64,000 nucleotides of DNA, from positions 930,001 through 994,000 of the forward strand of contig NW_020167527.1 of NCBI RefSeq assembly GCF_001641265.1, given 5' to 3'. Below, one piece after another: positions 42,208 through 53,487 of this stretch. Positions within the stretch are counted from its first letter, which is position 1. Each line of letters begins with the position of its first letter. Source of the DNA: Pseudogymnoascus destructans. Its lineage: Eukaryota; Ascomycota; Leotiomycetes; Thelebolales; Thelebolaceae. The translations under genes and the position numbers were made by a program. Under the pieces are notes generated by a model. That model did not search any database. It saw only the letters and a list, made by a program, of their open reading frames with translations, and was not told where the DNA came from.

Positions 42208-42975
42208 TTACAATAGCTTCAATCCTCCCGTCACCTGATCCACTAAACTCCTCTTCCCCGGCCCAACCCCCAATACCGTCACACTCCCAGCTGCGATCTG
42301 CGTCCGCCCCGCATCGCACACTACCTCCGCCACCAGCCCTGCCGCCTTTGCCTTGGCAGCCAGCTCCTCGATCCCCGCCTCGCTGTTGATCTGTACCGCG
42401 ATTTTGGCCTGGCCACCGCGCTCCCAGGCGCGTAGGTAGGGGTTCGTGCGTAGGGAAGACTTGTAGCATGCGAGCACGGCGTGGCCGCATTGGGCTGCGA
42501 TTTTGCCTGGGAAGTGTTAGCGTGACTGTCACAACAAGTATGTGGGGAAGGCATGGCCGTTTGTCGGCGGATGCGCCGGGGGGGAGAAATAGAACATACC
42601 CTTCGTCATCCCCAGATCCGTGCGCACAACAAGAACCAACTTGCACTCCTCATTATCATCCACCACCTCCCTCTTCTTCGTCGGCGCCGGCGCGGCCACG
42701 GTCAGCCCGTCGCGCTTATCCGCCTCAGGCCCATTCGCCCAGTTGGGCGCGTGGTCGAGCACCTCGCCGGCCTCGATCTCCTCTTCGCTGCTCTCCTCCT
42801 CGTCGTTGTAGCCGGTGGTGTCGGAGCGGAAGCGCGTCTTCGCGGGGGTGGAGGAGAAGGGCGATGGGAGGAGGTTGAGCGAGGTGGCGGTACCAATCAT
42901 GTAGCCTGTGACGAGAGAGAGGATGGCTGTGCCGATTATGATGGCCGTAGCAGAGGGTGGAGGGCGGTCGGCCAT
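42208..42975 (-). CDS. PTH2: Peptidyl-tRNA hydrolase 2
   Basis: Two exons (42975-42600 and 42506-42208; 93-nt intron), 224 aa. Releases the peptide from peptidyl-tRNAs that dropped off ribosomes, recycling tRNA. The N-terminus has a membrane anchor (AIIIGTAILSLVTGYMIGTA) as in eukaryotic Pth2/Bit1 proteins attached to the outer mitochondrial membrane, then an acidic linker. The catalytic domain starts CKLVLVVRTDLGMTKGKIAA and continues QCGHAVLACYK, AKIAVQINSEAG and AGRTQIAAGSVTVLGVGP, all typical Pth2 segments. Intact; convergent with the 5-alpha-reductase gene (186 bp between stops). Confidence 0.95.
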
Positions 42976-43560
42976 TTTGGAGGATTTGAGGTGGGTTAGT
43001 GAGGTGGTTATGGTCGGATTTGGAAGGCGAGACGAGGCTGTGAGGATTGTGTTTTTCGACAGGGGTGTTCCTCCAAGGCTGCGGATGGAAGCGAGGCTAC
43101 TTTAGGGTGGTGTTGACATCAGCCGGGCATACTATATCCCGGAGATCCGAACCCAGTGTAGCAAACGTTATATTCGATGAGTGATTATTTGAGTAGCTTC
43201 TCATCTATGTTACTAAATCGGCAAAATTCTGTTATGAAATCACTTGAAGAACGCTCCTAGAGTAAACGAAGTATCTACGCGATGCTGTAAAGTTCTCCTA
43301 TTCGGTCCGTCTGTTCAGTTTCTCCGGGTTTAGTTTTCCACACGCGTCGAAGGATCATTCGGCTGTACTGACTAGAAAACGGGCTAAAGGGAGCAATGTC
43401 TTAGTGGCATTGAATTATGGCGGCCATTGGAGCATCTTATACTACTCTTGGCGGATAGGAACGTGGAGGTGGAGCTTATTCCCCGCCTACGGCCTGTCTC
43501 CACAGCTCGTAACTCGCCAGTTTAGTGGGCGTCATAGCAAATGATGGGATGAAGAATAAC
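42976..43560. other. 5' flank of PTH2; no gene seen
   Basis: Upstream region of the PTH2 gene followed by about 400 unassigned bases without repeats. Confidence 0.45.
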
Positions 43561-44310
43561 AAGCCCTACCGGTGCATAAAAAGAGTCTTCTTTCTAGCTG
43601 TCCTTGGAGTTCCAGAACTCAACGTTCACCCTACCAAGGCCCCAACCGCGAAGACTAAGAATGGAACATACGTTGGTCTCGCAGTTCCCCAGCTGTCTCA
43701 AGACATATTCCGCGGCATTCCCTTCGCACAGGCGCCGCGGTTCGAACTTGCACAGTCGCTTAATTCTTCTTGGAGTGGTACCCATGAAGCAATTGAGCCT
43801 GGCCTGACGTGCAGCGGTTATGGCACTAATAACCTCTTCGGTTTTGAGGTTGGGGAGGACTGCTTGAACCTAATGTTGGACGACCTTCGGGAACTAAGGC
43901 AAAGGCAAAGTCGCCAGTGATGGTGTGGATCTATGGTGGTGGATTCCGACAGGGAAGCATTAACGATCGAGAATTCAACACTAGCTGCATGGTCGAAACG
44001 TCTGTTCAGATAGGCAAGCCCGTGATCATTGTCTCTATTAATTATCGTCTCGGCGCCTTTGGGTTTCTTTTTAGTAAAGAAGTGCAATCACAGGGAGCCA
44101 CAAATCTAGGCATTCGAGGCGGAGACCCGAAGCAGGTAACCGTTTGGGGTGAAAGTGCAGGAGCCTTCTCAATTGGCTGGCTCATAGTTGCCTATGGAGG
44201 GCAAAACTCGAACCTTTTCCAGAAAGCGACTATGGTGAGCGGAACGTCGTTTGGAGTTAGTTCTGGAAACCCCTTTCTTGCTCAATCAACATACAATGCT
44301 CTCACGATAC
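43561..44310 (+). pseudogene. Carboxylesterase type B, truncated
   Basis: Esterase/lipase (COesterase) segments in order: GTYVGLAVPQLSQDIFRGIPF, EDCLNL, then in a shifted frame VMVWIYGGGFRQGS (oxyanion-hole GGG), INYRLGAFGF and the nucleophile elbow VTVWGESAGAFS. The frame breaks at about 43900. About 17 residues that normally separate NLGIRD and FGGDPKQ are missing (NLGIRGGDPKQ). The protein ends within the elbow-following region, where the palindromic segment 44346-44490 begins, so the C-terminal two thirds with the acid and histidine of the triad are gone. Confidence 0.8.
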
Positions 44311-44345
44311 CGGATGTAACTATGCCCAGTGTTTCCAGTATTATT

Positions 44346-44490
44346 GCCCGTATATGGGAGGCTCTCGTATACGGGCCCGTATTATACTTAAGTATTCATA
44401 CGACCCGTATCATAACACGTCTCCGCCGCTAGTATTATACTTAAGTATTGCTGGCCATACTTCAGTATTATACTGGCAATACTTAAGTAT
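44346..44490. repeat. Cluster of palindromes (ATACTTAAGTAT x3, ATACGGGCCCGTAT)
   Basis: CCCGTATA/TATACGGG arms at 44347-44354 and 44368-44375, the 14-bp palindrome ATACGGGCCCGTAT at 44369-44382, and ATACTTAAGTAT at 44384, 44437 and 44479, twice preceded by AGTATT. It replaces the end of the carboxylesterase gene and may be a terminal segment of an unrecognised element. Confidence 0.7.
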
Positions 44491-44734
44491 TCCACGTGAT
44501 CCTTTCACAATTTTCAGGTCGTAGTGAAAAGTCTGCATTCTATCCTTACATCTTATGATTCAGCCTACATCGTGGCTTCTGAACCTTCTGATGTTGTATC
44601 TACTATCGAAAGTGAACAATTTAATCAGTTTGAACAGGATACTACAACCTCATCAACTATTGGCTGCTCTATTCCGTCCCAATCTACCTCCCGTACTACG
44701 TCAAAGGTAGCTAAGCTACGCACATCACCGATAT

Positions 44735-44981
44735 TGTAAGGATGCCTCTGCCCTCAGTGACGGAAAACATCAGAGTCGGGCAGGTTACGGTCACGTGGGG
44801 AGAGTTAGGGCAGGTTAGCCGAGTCGGACTCGTTTCAGGTACTTAAGGGGATTGACCCAACGGGGTTCCTCATCATCTTTTTTGTATCCTTCGTAGTAGA
44901 CCTATAGGATAGCATCCGTTTAGCCTCCGACTCGCACTCTCATATGCTATTACTGTGAGCTGGGTGCCCTGTGTCCTTACA
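44735..44981 (+). repeat. Solo LTR, family A, duplication GATAT
   Basis: 247 bp, TGTAAGGATG...TCCTTACA; GATAT at 44730-44734 and 44982-44986. Inserted in the hAT reading frame. Confidence 0.93.
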
Positions 44982-45067
44982 GATATGGGACTTTATAAAA
45001 GTAGGACATTATGAAATAACCTTCAATATCTACTTCTGTTCTAAGGAGTATACTGTTGGTGGGGGCA

Positions 45068-45316
45068 TGTAATGATGCCTGTCCCTCAGTGACGGAAAGG
45101 ATCTGAGTCGGGCAGGTTACGGTCACATGATAAGAGTGAAGGCAGGTTAGCCAAGTCGGACCCGTTTCGGGTACTTAAGGAGATTGACCCAACGGGGGTT
45201 CCTCTCTTCATCTTTTTTATATCCTTCATAGTAGACCTATAGGATAGCATCCGTTTAGCCTCCGACTCGCACTCTCATATGCTATTACTGTGAGCTGGGT
45301 GCCCTGTGTCCTTACA
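45068..45316 (+). repeat. Solo LTR, family A, duplication GGGCA
   Basis: 249 bp, TGTAATGATG...TCCTTACA; GGGCA at 45063-45067 and 45317-45321. Only 86 bp downstream of the previous LTR and in the same orientation. Confidence 0.93.
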
Positions 45317-45538
45317 GGGCACTAATATCATCATCAAGCACTTAAAGGAGCGCCATTCCATTGACTTGAAACACCACAAGAGCAACGCATTGATGGATAT
45401 CAATCCAAAATAGCTGTAGCCTTTGCCAGGCCACACACAATCAATCATAAACACCATAGACTCAACGATGTCACTGCTGTTAGGCCTTTAGATCTATGTG
45501 TTCTTGAAGATCTCTATGTGCGCTGGATAGTAGCATGT

Positions 45539-45929
45539 TGTAACACTGACTTCTAAACGATAGAAGACACAGAGGTTTCTTGCGTAAGGTTGACTTGACA
45601 GAGGAGGCAGGGGATTAGACACAAAGGCTTTCCAAGTAACACATTACAGTATTGTAAAGAATACTATATTGAGTTGAGCACGAAGCTCCTATCTAAGGAA
45701 ATACTATCTACTTATATAGTGGCGTCGTGCATCATGGGTAATCTGGATAGTTGGCGGATAGCTAGATATTCAGGATAGTTCGTGGATAGCTCAACTATCC
45801 AATATCCACTAGTTTCTGCAACTATCCATTAGCCCCGTCACATGGCAGCCTACCCCGCTTCCCACTGTGACTCACACGTCACGTTACTAGGCCCTGGCCC
45901 TGTAACCATGACATCATGTTACTTTAACA
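45539..45929 (+). repeat. Solo LTR, family B, duplication CATGT
   Basis: 391 bp, TGTAACACTG...TTTAACA; CATGT at 45534-45538 and 45930-45934. Its first about 190 bp match 47686-47880 and its last about 125 bp match 34258-34375. Confidence 0.88.
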
Positions 45930-47685
45930 CATGTGGAATTGCATTCCGAATGGTTTCAATCCCCAAGTTCCGCACGTAAGTAGTATTACCTTTCATGATT
46001 TAAGGCTTTTATTAATATATTAAATCCAGCCATCAATGAATGGCTGCCTCATAGCTCGACAACAATTCACGATTGGGTTCTTCGTAAATATACAGAAGAG
46101 ATGGATATCATTCGACAGGCTGTTCAAGCTGCCGTTACAAATATACACTTTACAGTGGACTTATGGACTTCTCCAAATTCCCTTGCAATCCTCGGCATTG
46201 TCGCTCACTATATATCAGCAACTGGTAATCTAGATAACTCTGTTCTTGCACTACGAGAAGTTAATGGCAAGCATTCTGGTGAGAACCAAGCTGTGGAAAT
46301 TCTTGATGTTATCAACGACTATGGCATTGCTTCAAAAGTTGGTTATTTTGTAATGGACAATGCAACAAATAATGATACAATGATCAAGGAGCTTTCAAGC
46401 TGAAAGAGGAGCATGAGATATTATGAAACCCTAGGCGACATAGATTACGGTGTAACAGCCATGTGATTAACCTCACTGTTCAAGCCTTTCTCTTTGCAAG
46501 TGATGAGGAGGACCTCTCACAGGATAATAATACAGAGCTATTGTCGTCGCCGACAGAAATAGAGATGGAGTAGTGGAGAAAGAAAGGTCCACTTGGTAAA
46601 CTACATAACATTGTAGTTTATATCCAACGCAGCCCACAATGTATCGCCAGCTTTAAGTTGATGAGCAATAACCTATGTTTGTTGAGAGATAATTCAACAC
46701 GTTGGAATAGCTGGTATTCAATGCTACAATGGGCGCTACAGGTACAATGTGCTATAGAACTGTTCTGCATAAAATTCAAGGAGAATGAGAATGACCTCCG
46801 TAAGTACATACTTATGTCTCTTAAATTTAATTATTTACTAATATTTAAGTAGTTTCACAAGGGGAGTGGCAGGACCTTCGAAATATGGCCTGTATTCTCA
46901 AGAACTTTGCAGATGCAACACTTGCTACAGAAGGTTATGCCTCAAGCATTGATTTAACACTCCAATCGATGGACTTCTTACTTCACGTGTTTGAAACTGC
47001 GAAGAATGATTATGCAATGGACCCGTTCCTTGGTCCTTGTTGTGATGCTGGGTGGAAGAAGTTGGATAAATACTACAGTATGACAGACAGGACTTCGGCA
47101 TATACAGCGGCGTTAGTATTGCCCACAATGGAAGTGGACTTGCTTCAAATCAAAATGGAAGGCTGATTGGGTTGCTGAAGCACGTGTCAAGGTTGAGGAG
47201 CTGTGGGTTAACAAGTACAAAGCATTGACAGTTAGTGCAGAGATTGCAGAAGTTGAAGGTGAAGATACTGATGGAAGGCAGGGGATGAGCTAGCGGAGCA
47301 TGGGCCTGTGGAGTTATTGTATAACGGGTTGCCTTCAGACTTAGAAACAGGCTCCGTGTAGGATGGGTAAATCCACAGAAGGTGGGCAGAAGGCGGAAGA
47401 TGAATCAATCGAATCACACTTGAAGATCTCTGACGAATCAATCGAGCTGGGCAAGAACACATTAGACGAATTCCTTGAACTATGTTGGAGCGCGTCTGAT
47501 GAGACAATTGAGTCAGGGTGGAACGTCCTCGACGAGTTCGTCAGAGTTTGGATGTTTGATGAAGGAACAGATATTTGTAGAGCTTAAGACCCTTGGGTTT
47601 GGGGGCCATGGTGGGAGTAGGGCGATGGAAGGCCTACTCCTATGCGTTAGCCACGGAAGAAGAAAGGGAAGAAGGATAGCTACCT

Positions 47686-47880
47686 TGTAACGCTGACTTC
47701 TAAACGATAGAAGACACAGAGGTTCTCTTGCGTAAAGGTTTACTTATCAGAGGAGGCAGGGGATCAGACACAAAGGCTTCAAGTAACACGTTACTAGTAT
47801 ATAACAAATACTGTATTGAGTTGAGCACGAAGCTCCTATCTAAGGAAATACTATCTACTTATATAGTGGCGTCGTGCCTA
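47686..47880 (+). repeat. 5' part of LTR family B
   Basis: Begins TGTAACGCTGACTTC and matches 45539-45731 to GTGGCGTCGTGC; the rest of the LTR is different or replaced. Confidence 0.75.
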
Positions 47881-48044
47881 GTGGACTCTTGGGAACTCAC
47901 TCGAGTCCTCGGAGTCCTGGACTCTTAGGATTCTTCTCATCATCCTGCGAGTCCGTCACGTGCCTAGTGGACTCCTGGGAACTCACTCGAGTCCTGGGAG
48001 TCCTGGACTCTTAGGACTCTTCTCATCATCCTGCGAGTCCGTCA
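47875..48044 (+). repeat. Two 85-bp tandem units
   Basis: GTGCCTAGTGGACTC... at 47875 and 47960, each ending CATCCTGCGAGTCCGTCAC; nearly identical. Confidence 0.85.
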
Positions 48045-48620
48045 CGTGATACTTTCGGAACTACTATTCTCCGCTGCCCCTCCAGGTACCAGGGCCGGTC
48101 TCATGCGACCTCCCTCCTTCCTGTCCTGTAGTTGGCCAGCCTTCTTGTTCCGTCGTAACATACCTTTGCAAAAGGAAGAAAGGATAGGACCTTGTGTTGG
48201 GGAGCAAGGCGACGAAAGGTCGAAAGGGGTGTAAGGTGAGGGTGCGAAGAAAGAGGAGAGGTTTGGAAGGAAGTAGGAGTTTGGCGCGGCACCCACAACA
48301 AAACGGGTGGCCGCGGCAACCCACAACCAAGGGGGGTCACGGGACCAGCCCACCAAGCGCACACCCAAACAAGCCCACCACCCGGGTCAAAACAAAAAGT
48401 CTAAACAAGCCAGGAGGGCACGTAAGCCCTAGCTGTGAAACCTTGGAATTGAGGGCAATCCCTCTAAGAGGGGAGGTAATTGTAAGGAAGGCCATCACGT
48501 GCCACCACGTGAGGTCCCTTTCATAAGCGGCCCATAGGGCTCGGTAAAGTAGGGCACAAGGTGCATAGATAAAAGGGGTTGGAGGCCTCGGAAGAAGGCC
48601 TCTAGTCAATAGTCGATGTA

Positions 48621-49948
48621 CAGTTGGGTCAAATAAGTGTTCGTCGTTTTCAGCCACCAAAACGCCATGAAAAAAAGCAACGAGTGCGGGGTACTCCCTC
48701 TTCAAAAGGATAATATAGATAGAAATAGTGAGTTGTAGATACTGTCATCAATTATTATGGCTCTCCTACCGAAGAGTACTCGTAGAGAGACCTCTGTTGC
48801 AAAGCGAGCAACATGCTGGACTTGGTACAAGGCTGGCAAGACAGTGACTGAGATTTCCCGCCTAGAACGCCTACCCCGCACTACTGTAACTACAATTATC
48901 CACAGAGCAAAGGCTTCCGACCTACAAGCTCAGCAAGTCAAGTTTGAGAGCAAGGCACGCTCGGGGGCCCCTAGGAAGCTTACTATCCGAGCAGAGAGGG
49001 CCTTAGTGCGTGCTGCTGTTACAGATTGCAGAGCTCCACTAATTGCGCTCTGCACACCGAGCAAGAGCGGCTCTCAGATCACAAAACCAACAGTACGCAA
49101 TGCTCTAAAAAAGTACAACAAAGGACGGAGAAAACCACGCAAGAAGCCGTTCCTTAAGCCTGCTCACAAGAAAGGCCGGCTACAGTGGTGTAAAGCAAAC
49201 AGAAACGTGGATTTTGGACTTATTATATGGTCTGATGAGTCTACATTTGAAGTTGGCTATGATAGTCGCAACTTTTGGGTTACCCGAGGCCCAGGAGAAG
49301 AATTTTGGGAGAAACACCTAAAGCCTACTTTCAAATCAGGCCGTACTTCAATTTCTGTGTGGGGTTGCTTTATGGGAGCAGAGATTGGACCGTTGGTTGT
49401 GCTTCCTAAAGGGCAGCGGATGAACCAGCAACTATACACAGAACTAGTTCTCAAACCCTACTTTATCCCATTCTACGAGAAGATGGTTGCAAAGTACGGC
49501 CCACAAGTACGTATACAAGAAGATGGAGCAAAATTCCACTTTGCTCCTATTGCTGCAAACTACAAGAGGCTCTGTATGGTACAGAGTTTACCATGGCCGC
49601 CACAGAGCCCTGACCTTGCCCCTATTGAAAACGTGTGGCAGCAAGCAAAGCTACAAGTGTCTACTCGACGGCATAGGATCAAGAACATTGCAGAAATGGA
49701 GGTGGCGGTACTCTACGAGTGGTCACGTATACAGGCTAGTTTTCTCAAAACCTTAGCTGACTCAATGCCAAAAAGGATTGCATTATGCATTAAGGCAAAG
49801 GGTGGTAGTATTAAATATTAATCTATATTACTCTAGCTATAGTACATTTCAATTTTTATTCAATTCCAAAGCGTTGTGGTTGAGTTATTTACGATTGATT
49901 TTATGGTTGTGGTTCTTCGGAGCGACGAACACTTATTTGACCCAACTG
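48621..49948 (+). mobile_element. Tc1/mariner transposon, 1328 bp, intact
   Basis: Inverted ends CAGTTGGGTCAAATAAGTGT (extending to GTTCGTCG, 27-28 bp, exact) with TA on both sides (48619-48620; 49949-49950). The size and single-gene layout are typical. Confidence 0.95.
48757..49821 (+). CDS. Tc1/mariner DDE transposase
   Basis: 354 residues, one exon. N-terminal paired helix-turn-helix domains (TWYKAGKTVTEISRLERLPR; RSGAPRKLTIRAERALVRAA) and a basic nuclear-targeting stretch (KGRRKPRKKPFLK). Catalytic residues: IIWSDESTFEV, RIQEDGAKFH and SPDLAPIENVWQQ, giving D...D(34-35)E. C-terminal end KAKGGSIKY. No stop or frame loss, so the element may still move. Confidence 0.95.
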   Translation: MALLPKSTRRETSVAKRATCWTWYKAGKTVTEISRLERLPRTTVTTIIHRAKASDLQAQQVKFESKARSGAPRKLTIRAERALVRAAVTDCRAPLIALCTPSKSGSQITKPTVRNALKKYNKGRRKPRKKPFLKPAHKKGRLQWCKANRNVDFGLIIWSDESTFEVGYDSRNFWVTRGPGEEFWEKHLKPTFKSGRTSISVWGCFMGAEIGPLVVLPKGQRMNQQLYTELVLKPYFIPFYEKMVAKYGPQVRIQEDGAKFHFAPIAANYKRLCMVQSLPWPPQSPDLAPIENVWQQAKLQVSTRRHRIKNIAEMEVAVLYEWSRIQASFLKTLADSMPKRIALCIKAKGGSIKY

Positions 49949-50400
49949 TACTTACGTAGACCTATTGTCCTTACGAATACGATACCCCTTTCCTGCCTCC
50001 TGACCTGGTTCCCTGGACTCCTGTGAGACCTTGGGCTTACGCGTTACATTGAGGCCTCCATCACCACCTAGGGGTGCTCGAAAGGAGCAGGAATGGATGT
50101 AGATGGGAGTTATAATGCGTAATTGACTGGAAGTAGAGCCCTTAGGGTCTAGGGGGAAAAGTTGTGAGCAATTTGTCAATTTGAGAAAATAGTTGTAGGT
50201 GTGATAATCGTCGGTGTTCGCACCGACCACCCTACAGGTGGTCGGCGAAAGCGAGTTGAAGCCCGAAAGCGACATGAAGCCTGCCAGGGGTCTTGTACAT
50301 AGCCGAAGAAGAGATTTACACACAAATTATATACGTTTCTCCCTTTCATCTATACACTTGTGACAAAACTGCTTCGTCGTCGTACTTGAAATCTAATACA

Positions 50401-53063
50401 ATGGATGATGCCCTCCAATTCCTCCGCGACAACCCTTCAGAAAAGCCTATAACCGCTGCACGAATATTTAATATAAATGCGAAGACCCTCAATACGAACC
50501 TCCGATGAGCGAAACTCAAAGCCCAGGCACCAAACCCTATTTACGGAGGCCACAATAAGATACTTTCAGAGGCACAAATCAAGGCTATATACAAATATGT
50601 AGAGGATTCATATTTTGCGGGCTATGGGGCGTCAAAAGCGATGGTTTTTACAGCAATTGGCCACTTGCGGGCAGCGGAAATACCGCCTAAACCAGCACCT
50701 TCATGGCCCTGGTTTCAGAGCTTTAGAAAGAGCTCTTCGATCCTCTTTCGAGTTGTCAAAACCAAGCCAATTGCACGAGTCCGAGTTACGACCCATGATA
50801 TTTCTGCGGTACAATGTAATGGTGGGTGCACCAGATGTGAGAATCTAGCCACCCAAGGAAGGGATGAATTTACTAAGACAACACACTGTCTTAGAAAACA
50901 GAGCCAAAGGGTCGTAGCTTAGACTATTCCACAACGCAGCAATCAGGTGTGTGATGTAGTGAAGTGGTTCAGACAAGTTGCAACAAATGTTGAGTCTGGG
51001 AACTCAGGGGTAAGTCAGGGGTTAACACCTCACTGACTTTTCAGAAACAAGGAGTAACAAGATCAATGCTTGGAAGCTTGGAAAAGACGTGGAAGTATGT
51101 GATAGTCAATTTACTGTATTGTCTGCTTGCCCTTTCTTAAGGAAAGGGCAATCCTATTTATGCTAAAGGAGTGTAGTTCTCTCATTTTCCAAGACTTTCC
51201 ATGACTTACCAGGCTTGGTAACTGTAGTCGACGTAAGAGAATCCCATAGAACCATCTCTTAGGTTCGTAGCCTATAGGAAGTAAAAGGAGGTCCAAGGTC
51301 AGAGTACCCCTATAGACAAATTATGTCTAACTTAACCAATCTTGTGGGTAACTAAAGAGCGATGACATGTAATGAATCATAGAGGTTCGTAGGAGCTTTT
51401 GGAGCTATCATTCATGCTCCTAGGCCTCTAGTTGGTAGAGATATGTCATGTGGTAGTATAAGTGATGTCATGTAATGAATCATAGAGGGTTGTAGAGATA
51501 TGCTATGTTGTAATATCGGCCCAGTAACTAAGGAGCGATGACGTGTAATGAATCATAGATGGTTGTAGCAATCGTTGAGTAGTATTGCTCTTGTTGTTGG
51601 TGTGATAAGCGAAAATATGTATAGTGACTTGTAGGTTTGAGGAGGAGATTTCCAAGTTTGCTCTTGAGTTTGATAGCAAACTGAGTGCAACGAATGTCAG
51701 TATGACATACAAGACTGGTTTGGAGTGTATTTGGCATGGTGTACTCAACACAATATCCAGCCACAGGATATTTATAACTTTGATGAGACTGGTTTTCGTG
51801 TTGGAGTAGCACCAGGGGAGGATGTAATAGTTCCTGTATCTATTACAGAAGTATGTATAGTTCAGTACTTGTAACTTAATACAATTAAACTGACACTATT
51901 AAAGATGTATGTTCCAATGGCCGAAAACTGCAAATCTATTACCGTGATTGAGTCAATCTGTGCTGTTGGACAAGTGCTTCCACCAATTATCATTGTATAT
52001 GGCATCTTGGTATAATGAGAAATTGACTGGCGATGAGCTTGTATTACTTTCAGACCCAGGATATACCAATAGCGAGCTCGCAATGCTATATTTGGAGCAT
52101 TTTATCATTCATACAGGAGCTGGGCCTGATAAACCTCTAAAGGTCCTCCTTATGGACAGCCATATCAGTCATACAACACCAGAGTTCGTTATACGGGCAA
52201 CTTCAATGAATATCCATCCATATCCGCTTCCTTCGCATCTTACGCACATTATGAAGCCACTTGATGTTGGTATTTTTCAACCTTATAAACACTGGCACAA
52301 GAAGGCAATTCAATATGCTATGCGTAATCTTGATATTGATTATAATATAGCTTCATTCTTTCAGGATTTGAACGAAATCCGCCAGCAGACGTTCAAGAAA
52401 GGAACAATCATTAGGTCCTTTCGTGAAGCTGGAATGTGGCCAATCAATTCTAAAGAAGCTCTCAAGAAAATGAAAGTTTATACGATTTGTGAGCGCACTC
52501 TTGATCCTCCACAAATTCCACAGACTCCAACAAAATTTGTGCATTCTGAGCTCAAATTACGGCACTGGCAAAGTAAAATACCATGTCTTTTGTCTAGTCC
52601 TTCAGCACGAGAATGGGATTCTTGGGCACGTGGTACAGAAAATGTACTTGTTCAAGGAGAACTGGCTATTCTACAGTATGATTTATTATCTACAAAAGTA
52701 GCTAATCAACAGAAGGCGAAGCTCAAAAGCCGCTATGTCGCTCAAGCAAATACTGGTCCATTAACTGCTAAGGATGCATGGAAAAAGATTAATGACAAGG
52801 CTAGAAAAGACAAGGAAATTCAAGAGCGAAGGGCGAAATACAAAGCACGAGTAGTGCTTAATAAAGTCAAAAAGGAGCTTCATATTCGTGGAGTTGAGGC
52901 CCGTAAAGCAGAGCTTTCAAGAAAGCGGCAAGTTAGCCAGATGTTAAAGGCGAAGGAGGAGGTTTCCAATTCCAGATCCAGAAAAAATTGCGCAGGAATC
53001 AGAGCTTCAAGAAGAAGCCAATACTCAATTAATTTCAACGATGGGGTACGAATCACAGGCTGA
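50401..53063 (+). pseudogene. Pogo-type transposase, broken
   Basis: N-terminus MDDALQFLRDNPSEKPITAA (helix-turn-helix), a TGA at about 50506, then NPIYGGHNKILSEAQIKAIY and PWFQSFRKSS. After the interruption the core resumes: NFDETGF-like sequence near 51780, SITEV, then ASWYNEKLTGDELVLLSDPG, KVLLMDSHISHTTPEF and THIMKPLDVGIFQPYKHW (second and third catalytic aspartates). The Lys-rich C-terminus ends at 53063. Several frame changes make it inactive. Related in layout to the element at 53488-55478, which sits 147 bp further right. Confidence 0.8.
51360..51570 (+). repeat. Three spaced copies of a 30-bp unit
   Basis: GCGATGAC(A/G)TGTAATGAAT-type units with ATCATAGAGG and GTAG after them, at about 51360, 51465 and 51537, inside the sequence that interrupts the pogo-like transposase. 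Confidence 0.6.
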
Positions 53064-53487
53064 CGACGACGACGAGACGGGATTTATAAGATTCAGTGGA
53101 TTGGATACAGACCTATTTGCGGACAGGGAGGACGAAAATTTAGACCCAGGGTTGTTTTAAATTTGGGAATAGCTTTAATTTTATCATATGATTCAAGCAC
53201 TCAATTGCTGGTATAGTTGTTTAGATAGTGGTTGTATTAGATTCTACATAGTTATGATATCTGGTAGGCTTCAATTCGCTTTCAGGCTTCAACTCGCTTT
53301 CGCCGACCACCTGTAGGGTGGTCGGTGCGAACACCGACGATTATTCTCAGAGATGAATATCCGAAAGGCAGCTCTTATGCCATATGGTGCACGCGACGAT
53401 GATCTCGAGGTTATTAGCAACCCTTCTCAAATATGCTATGAGGAGTTAATGAAAAGTAAGTTGCAGCTATTATATATATTTACATTA

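Larger units (their letters stand above)
44524..47190 (+). pseudogene. hAT transposase (BED type) interrupted by three solo LTRs
   Basis: The N-terminal frame (44524) runs to SKVAKLRTSPI. Across the LTR at 44735-44981 it continues in frame WDFIKVGHYE; across the LTR at 45068-45316 it continues GGGTNIIIKHLKERHSIDL, which completes a BED-type finger. Later parts: LCVLEDLYVRWIVAC (about 45490-45538), then after the LTR at 45539-45929 GIAFRMVSIPKFRT, an intron, INEWLPHSSTTIHDW, FTVDLWTSPNSLAI, GYFVMDNATNNDTM, DNSTRWNSWYSML and KWKADWVAEARVKVEELWV. Also broken by stops (46401, about 46571) and frame losses. All three LTRs carry intact 5-bp duplications, so the gene can be followed through each insertion. 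Confidence 0.8.
47191..48620. other. Transposon-derived, no supported gene
   Basis: A frame at 47363-47587 has repeated DESIEL-like units and may be the hAT tail. After the family B repeat and its 85-bp tandem units, the GC-rich stretch 48050-48600 has many overlapping frames on both strands with no recognisable product. Confidence 0.4.
50207..53341 (+). mobile_element. Pogo-like transposon with long TIRs, degenerate
   Basis: Inverted ends of about 60 bp begin ATCGTCGGTGTTCGCACCGA and contain an internal CGACCACC/GGTGGTCG palindrome; TA at 50205-50206 and 53342-53343. 3135 bp, longer than usual, because about 0.7 kb of foreign or rearranged sequence (about 50930-51610) interrupts the transposase gene. 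Confidence 0.85.

Noticed and set aside
45539..47880. A full-length LTR retrotransposon between the two family B repeats
   Set aside because: The interior is hAT sequence that reads through the left repeat, whose own CATGT duplication closes at 45930; so the left copy is a solo LTR and the right one is separate.
48042..48705. Several overlapping 60-122 aa frames on both strands
   Set aside because: GC-rich stretch with no motif, splice structure or homology; opposite frames are equally open.
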